A stretch of DNA of 64,000 nt from Sphingomonas sp. CL5.1 (GTDB taxonomy: Bacteria > Pseudomonadota > Alphaproteobacteria > Sphingomonadales > Sphingomonadaceae). The DNA lies in contig NZ_CP050137.1 in NCBI RefSeq assembly GCF_013344685.1, forward strand, positions 2,783,001-2,847,000, in the 5' to 3' direction. Of this stretch, positions 60,171 through 64,000 are shown one piece after another (within the stretch, counting starts at the first letter, position 1; each line of letters opens with the position of its first letter). The notes below the pieces were generated by a model that saw only the letters and a program-made list of their open reading frames with translations, had not been told where the DNA came from and did not search any database. The position numbers and the translations under genes were made by a program.

Positions 60171-60947
60171 TCAGCCCCGGAAGCGCGGCTTGCGCTTTTC
60201 CATGAACGCGCGGCCGCCTTCCTTCGATTCCTCGGTGCGATAATAGAGCGCCAGCGCCTGCATCCCGAGCGCGCCGATGCCGCGGATATTCTCGCTGTCC
60301 GCGTTGAAGGAACGTTTGGCGATCGCAAGCGCGGTAGGGCTGCGCTCCATCAGCTCGCCGCACCAGCGAGCGACTTCCGCGTCGAGCTGCTCGTCGGCCA
60401 CGACGCAATTCACCAGCCCCATCGCCAACGCCTCCCGCGCGGTATAGCGGCGGCACAGATACCACATCTCGCGCGCCTTCTTTTCCCCCACGACACGCGC
60501 GAGATAGGCGGTGCCGAAGCCGGGATCGACCGACCCCACTTTCGGGCCGACCTGGCCGAACACCGCATTCTCGGAAGCGATGGTGAGGTCGCAGATCGTC
60601 GCCAGGACATTGCCTCCGCCGATCGCATAGCCGCGCACCTTGGCGATCACCGGCTGGGGCACGTCGCGGATCAGCGATTGCAATTCGTCGATCGGCACGC
60701 CGATGACGCCCCGGCCGCCATAGCCATCGCCATGCCCGCTCTGGTCGCCGCCGGTGCAGAAGGCCCTGTCCCCGGTGCCCGACAACACGATCGCCCCGAT
60801 CGCGGGATCGGCTCCCGCCGAGGCGAAGGCGTCGAGCAGTTCCTCCACGGTCTGCGGACGGAAAGCGTTCATCACCTGCGGCCGGTTGATGGTGATGTAC
60901 GCCGCGCCGTCGACGGTCTCGCGAATGATATCCTGATAGGCGGTCAT
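60171..60947 (-). CDS. MenB/BadI-like crotonase-fold hydrolase
   Basis: 258 residues. Within the enoyl-CoA hydratase superfamily it matches MenB (dihydroxynaphthoyl-CoA synthase) and BadI (2-ketocyclohexanecarboxyl-CoA hydrolase). Shared segments are GYAIGGGNVLATICDLTIAS, FGQVGPKVGSVDPGFG (with the Asp where MenB has SFDGG), EKKAREMWYLCRRY and the C-terminal FMEKRKPRFRG. It lacks the two Glu residues of ordinary hydratases. No other menaquinone gene is near, so ring opening of an alicyclic 2-keto-acyl-CoA by Claisen-type hydrolysis is the best guess. A copy of the cluster palindrome lies 63 bp before its start. Confidence 0.82.
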   Translation of the reverse strand: MTAYQDIIRETVDGAAYITINRPQVMNAFRPQTVEELLDAFASAGADPAIGAIVLSGTGDRAFCTGGDQSGHGDGYGGRGVIGVPIDELQSLIRDVPQPVIAKVRGYAIGGGNVLATICDLTIASENAVFGQVGPKVGSVDPGFGTAYLARVVGEKKAREMWYLCRRYTAREALAMGLVNCVVADEQLDAEVARWCGELMERSPTALAIAKRSFNADSENIRGIGALGMQALALYYRTEESKEGGRAFMEKRKPRFRG

Positions 60948-61009
60948 GGCTTTGCCCTCCGATAGCGGCGTTGCGTGAAGGCAAAGCGCCGGGCGGGCAA
61001 ATTGCGGAT

Positions 61010-61028
61010 CGCGAAGCGCGGCTTCGTC
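61010..61028. promoter_or_regulatory. Cluster operator B (CGCGAAG-N5-CTTCGTC)
   Basis: A near-palindrome 63 bp upstream of the MenB/BadI-like gene start, the same distance as operator C from its gene. It lies between that gene and the LuxR stop. Confidence 0.55.
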
Positions 61029-61043
61029 CGGTGCGAAGCTGCT

Positions 61044-61877
61044 TCAGTTGATCGTTTCGCCATCCTCGTCGGCGCAGCAGCTCATATACCAGGACAGGAG
61101 GTCGTGGTACGAGCCGAGCGCCAGCTTCTCGTACAGGCGCTTGCGATAGCAGATCACCGTCTCGCGCCCGATGCCGAGGTCGAGCGCGATCCCCGAGGCG
61201 GTCAGCCCGCGCAGGATGCGCGCGCCGACCTCCACCTCGCGGCGTGGAAGCCGCTCGGGCGCGCGCTCGATACGGCGCTCGATCTGCGCGACGTCGAGCA
61301 GCTCGCGCGTCAGCCTGTTGCGCTGCCCGCCATATTCGCGATGCTTGATGAACAGCGGCAGCGCGAGATCGCGCAATATCTCCAGCCGTTCGCGGGATTC
61401 GGGGAAGCCGCCCTGCTGCTGCGACTTGGCGAGCGAGATGCCGAGGATGCCTTCCTCGCTCGATCCGCACACCATCACGCGGTCGGAAACCTGCATCGCA
61501 TCGTAATAGTTGCGCATCTCCATGCAGCGCGTCCCGGCGCGCGTGACATGGAACAGGGCGGCGGCTTCCGGCCGCGTCTCGATCCAGTCGGCGACCCAGG
61601 GATCGACCCCGAACAGACGGCGGGAGATATAGAAATCGGCCTGCCGCTCGGCCGATCCGGATGCGTCGAGGCTCACCGAGCGCAGCACGCTCGGCTGGTT
61701 GCCGATCATCTTGAAGAAATGGACATATTCGACGTTCGACACTTCCCTCAGGAAGCGCAGCAGCTCATCGGCGAAGCGCGGCGTGCCGAGCGCGCCGACA
61801 AGGCCGCCGAGATCGGCGCTCATCAGCCGCGCGTTCTCCCGCGCTCGCGTCGGGTCCGCCAGCATTGTCATCACCAT
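61044..61877 (-). CDS. LuxR-family transcriptional regulator
   Basis: 277 residues from the ATG at 61877, which has AGGAGGT five bases upstream; the longer frame is unsupported. The C-terminal LuxR helix-turn-helix (LPRREVEVGARILRGLTASG, LGIGRETVICYRKRLYEKL) is clear. The N-terminal 200 residues are a sensing domain of a type common in sphingomonads and without an evident autoinducer pocket. It sits inside the CoA cluster and is the only regulator there. Its DNA-binding fold normally recognises 18-20 bp dyads, so it is the candidate for the GGCGAAG palindrome, including a copy at 62045 before its own gene. Confidence 0.9.
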   Translation of the reverse strand: MVMTMLADPTRARENARLMSADLGGLVGALGTPRFADELLRFLREVSNVEYVHFFKMIGNQPSVLRSVSLDASGSAERQADFYISRRLFGVDPWVADWIETRPEAAALFHVTRAGTRCMEMRNYYDAMQVSDRVMVCGSSEEGILGISLAKSQQQGGFPESRERLEILRDLALPLFIKHREYGGQRNRLTRELLDVAQIERRIERAPERLPRREVEVGARILRGLTASGIALDLGIGRETVICYRKRLYEKLALGSYHDLLSWYMSCCADEDGETIN

Positions 61878-62044
61878 ATCGACCTCCTGACCGATCGCTG
61901 CTGGCCGGGATGTCTCCTCCCGATACACGCGGCGACCGTCGCTCCTCCTCTCCCGCTCGCGGCGCGCGGTCGGACCGGACGGTTCATGCTACCGTCCTTC
62001 GCGTCGAATGTGATGGCCGCGCGGCGCGAATCCAATTGGTGAAC

Positions 62045-62063
62045 GGCGAAGTCGCGCTTCGAC
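62045..62063. promoter_or_regulatory. Cluster operator D (GGCGAAG-N5-CTTCGAC)
   Basis: Six of seven outer positions are symmetric. It lies 168 bp before the LuxR start, suggesting autoregulation. The remaining 320 bp between the LuxR start and the acyl-CoA dehydrogenase stop show nothing else. Confidence 0.55.
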
Positions 62064-62198
62064 GCTCGCGAAATGGGCCTTCATCGCGTGCCGGCGTCGT
62101 CTTCCCGGATACCAGCCGCCATGATTTGCAGACACCTCGGCGTCGAAGGCTGGGCCGGGTCGGGAAGGAACCGCTTACCGTGCGACTCCTTCCTTCGC

Positions 62199-63821
62199 TC
62201 AATTCCGGCCGCCCATGAGGCCGCGTGCGATGACCTGCGCCTGGATCTCTGCGGCACCCTCGAAGATGTTGAGGATGCGTGCGTCGCACAGCACGCGGCT
62301 GATCTCATATTCGAGGGCGTAGCCGTTGCCGCCGTGGATTTGTAGCGCAGCGTCCGCGTTCGACCACGCGGCGCGCGCCCCGAGCAGCTTGGCCATGCCT
62401 GCCTCGATGTCGCAGCGCTTGCCCGAATCCTTGGCGCGCGCGGCGGCGTAGCTCAGCTCGCGCGCGGCGACGAAATCGACGAGGCTGGCGGCGAGCTTGT
62501 CCGACACGCGGGGGAAATGGACGATCGCCTTGCCGAACTGCTTGCGCGCAAGCGCATAGTCGAGGCCAAGCTCCAGCGCCCGCCGTGCGACGCCCACCGC
62601 GCGCGCGGCCGTCTGGATGCGCGCGCCCTCAAAGGTGCGCATGAGCTGCTTGAAGCCTTGCCCTTCCTCACCGCCGAGCAGCGCTTCGGCCGGCGCGCGC
62701 ATCGCATCGAACTGAAGGGCATATTCGCGCATCCCGCGATAGCCGAGCACCTCTATCTCGCTGCCGCTCATGCCGGAGGCGGGGAAGGGGCCGCTCTCCG
62801 TCCCGCGCGGCTTGGGCACCAGCAGCATCGACAGGCCGGCGTAACCCTGCGCATCGGGCACGGTGCGCGCGAGGAGCGTCATCAGGTCCGAGCGCGCGGC
62901 ATGGGTGATCCAGTTCTTGGCGCCGTCGATCACCCATTCGCCGGCATCCCGCCTCGCGCGGGTCTGAAGCGAGCCGAGGTCGGAACCGGTGTCAGGCTCG
63001 GTGAACACGGCGGTGGGCAGCACCTCGCCGCTGGCGATCCTCGGCAGCCAATGCGCCTTTTGCGCGTCCGTGCCGCCCATCGCGATCAATTCGCCCGCGA
63101 TCTCCGAACGAGTGCCGAGCGAGCCGGCGCTGATCCAGCCGCGCGACAGCTCCTCGGTGACGAGGCACATGACGAGCTTGCTGAGGCCCAGCCCGCCATA
63201 TTGCTCGGGGATGCACACGCCGAACGTGCCGAGATCGGCCATCGCCCGCACCGTGGCATCGGGGATCAGGTCGTTGGCGAGATGCCAGCGATGCGCGTTG
63301 GGGATGATCTCCGCGTCGGTGAAGCGGCGGAACTGGTCGCGGATCGCGTCGAGATCGGCGTCGTGCAGCGTCTCGCTCGGCCAATGGCCCTGCGCCAGTG
63401 CCTCGACCAGCGCCGCTCGGACGGGGGCGAGGTCCTCTTCCAGCAGCGCGGCGCAGGCGTCGGCCAGCATTCTTCCCGCCGCACCGATGCCGAGATCGGA
63501 CGGGCGCAACAACTCGTTCTGCCCCATCGGCAGGCCGCCGGCGAGCTGGCCGATCGTCTCGGCGAAGGCGAGCCGCGCGACCATCGCGTCGAGCGGGTTG
63601 ATGCCGTGGCTGGCGCGCACCCAATCAAGCACCGCTTCCAGCGCGGCGACGCTGGTGGCGATCCAGGCGAAGCCGTGCGCCGCGCGCTGATCGGCATCGA
63701 TCGACCGGCTACGCAGCCGCTCCGTCAGCGCCGCATGCGTCGATGCGCGGAACGCCTGCGCCGCCGCGAGACAAGGCGCGAGATCGTCGATCCGTTCGCC
63801 GGCCATGATCGCGCTGCTCAT
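62199..63821 (-). CDS. Acyl-CoA dehydrogenase with N-terminal extension
   Basis: 540 residues, about 150 more than a standard acyl-CoA dehydrogenase. The extra N-terminal half (residues 1-150, helical, rich in Ala and Leu) resembles the extension of large AidB/long-chain-type members. FAD and substrate motifs are TAVFTEPDTGSDLGSLQTRA and NWITHAARSDLMTLL; the catalytic Glu is likely in MRTFEGARIQTAARAVGVAR. LQIHGGNGYALEYEISRVL closes the fold. GGAGGAGG precedes the start. It should desaturate the pathway acyl-CoA. An operator copy lies 63 bp upstream. Confidence 0.92.
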   Translation of the reverse strand: MSSAIMAGERIDDLAPCLAAAQAFRASTHAALTERLRSRSIDADQRAAHGFAWIATSVAALEAVLDWVRASHGINPLDAMVARLAFAETIGQLAGGLPMGQNELLRPSDLGIGAAGRMLADACAALLEEDLAPVRAALVEALAQGHWPSETLHDADLDAIRDQFRRFTDAEIIPNAHRWHLANDLIPDATVRAMADLGTFGVCIPEQYGGLGLSKLVMCLVTEELSRGWISAGSLGTRSEIAGELIAMGGTDAQKAHWLPRIASGEVLPTAVFTEPDTGSDLGSLQTRARRDAGEWVIDGAKNWITHAARSDLMTLLARTVPDAQGYAGLSMLLVPKPRGTESGPFPASGMSGSEIEVLGYRGMREYALQFDAMRAPAEALLGGEEGQGFKQLMRTFEGARIQTAARAVGVARRALELGLDYALARKQFGKAIVHFPRVSDKLAASLVDFVAARELSYAAARAKDSGKRCDIEAGMAKLLGARAAWSNADAALQIHGGNGYALEYEISRVLCDARILNIFEGAAEIQAQVIARGLMGGRN

Positions 63822-63883
63822 CCCTGCCTCCTCCGTCCGGGGCGCTTGCTGACGCGATCGGCGCCGCGCGTCGACTTCGGATG

Positions 63884-63902
63884 GGCGAAGCGGAGCTTCT
63901 CG
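63884..63902. promoter_or_regulatory. Cluster operator C (GGCGAAG-N5-CTTCTCG)
   Basis: Left half perfect, right half partly degenerate. It lies 63 bp before the acyl-CoA dehydrogenase start, the same distance as operator B. Confidence 0.5.
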
Positions 63903-63916
63903 TTTGGGAAATCGCT

Positions 63917-64000
63917 TCAGGCCTGAAGACGCGCGGCCAGGTCCATTTCCGGCGCGATATATTCCTCGACCTCGGTGATTTCCCCATCGCTCACGGCGAC
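63917..64000 (-). CDS. C-terminal end of a gene cut by the window edge, NTF2/SnoaL-like
   Basis: The last 27 codons read VAVSDGEITEVEEYIAPEMD and end LAARLQA before the stop at 63917. The pattern (strand with DGEITEVEEYIAPE) is that of the last strand and tail of SnoaL/NTF2-like domains. Too short for more. Confidence 0.5.
   Translation of the reverse strand, partial: VAVSDGEITEVEEYIAPEMDLAARLQA

Overview
High-GC, densely packed DNA from an alphaproteobacterium, most likely a member of the Sphingomonadaceae. The evidence is the number of TonB-dependent receptors, a haem-type FixL/FixJ pair next to an alternative oxidase, an opgGH locus, a DUF3649/PepSY/DUF3325 iron cluster and many acyl-CoA genes. 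No rRNA, tRNA or CRISPR array was seen.

Region 1 (1-10405) looks like one coordinated catabolic island. Leftward genes are a TonB receptor (cut by the window edge) with a RidA-family protein, an AraC regulator, and a translationally coupled ubiD-ubiX-aldehyde dehydrogenase operon. Rightward genes are a secreted S10 carboxypeptidase and a pair made of a kynureninase-like PLP enzyme and a PrnB-type haem protein of the indole/tryptophan dioxygenase superfamily. Three intergenic regions carry the same 38-bp element, each in the same orientation and each followed by a promoter-like -35/-10 at the same distance. I read this as an AraC-controlled regulon for uptake and breakdown of an indole- or tryptophan-derived compound. 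I know of no description of it.

Region 2 (10673-19222) is signalling and respiration: a GAF protein, an HWE kinase, NnrS, an Nfu iron-sulfur scaffold, FixJ, FixL, alternative oxidase, a single-domain receiver and a catalase whose frame is broken by one missing base. nnrS and the oxidase share a second conserved promoter element.

Region 3 (19246-24901) is a four-gene operon joining a shortened outer-membrane efflux lipoprotein and a membrane-fusion protein to opgG and opgH. This suggests glucan export beyond the periplasm.

Region 4 (25078-49854) is mixed. It holds an AI-2E-family permease; a LysR regulator diverging from an amidohydrolase/deaminase/MFS/DUF2520 operon; a flavin oxidase; a LytTR membrane regulator; an acyl-CoA dehydrogenase; stress genes (SDR, DUF892 ferritin-like); membrane PQQ glucose dehydrogenase; a 28-residue membrane peptide coupled to a CDF transporter; a Crp-family regulator; a DUF763/AlkZ-like DNA repair pair; a Fur-type iron uptake operon; and a beta-propeller protein.

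Region 5 (50020-64000) starts with a TonB receptor gene split by an 834-bp IS5-family element that left a CTAG duplication. A CoA-dependent degradation cluster follows: aldehyde dehydrogenase, two family III CoA transferases, acyl-CoA ligase, MaoC hydratase, MenB/BadI-like hydrolase, LuxR regulator and acyl-CoA dehydrogenase. Its promoters share a 19-bp palindrome (GGCGAAG-N5-CTTCGCC type), which points to a second local regulon.
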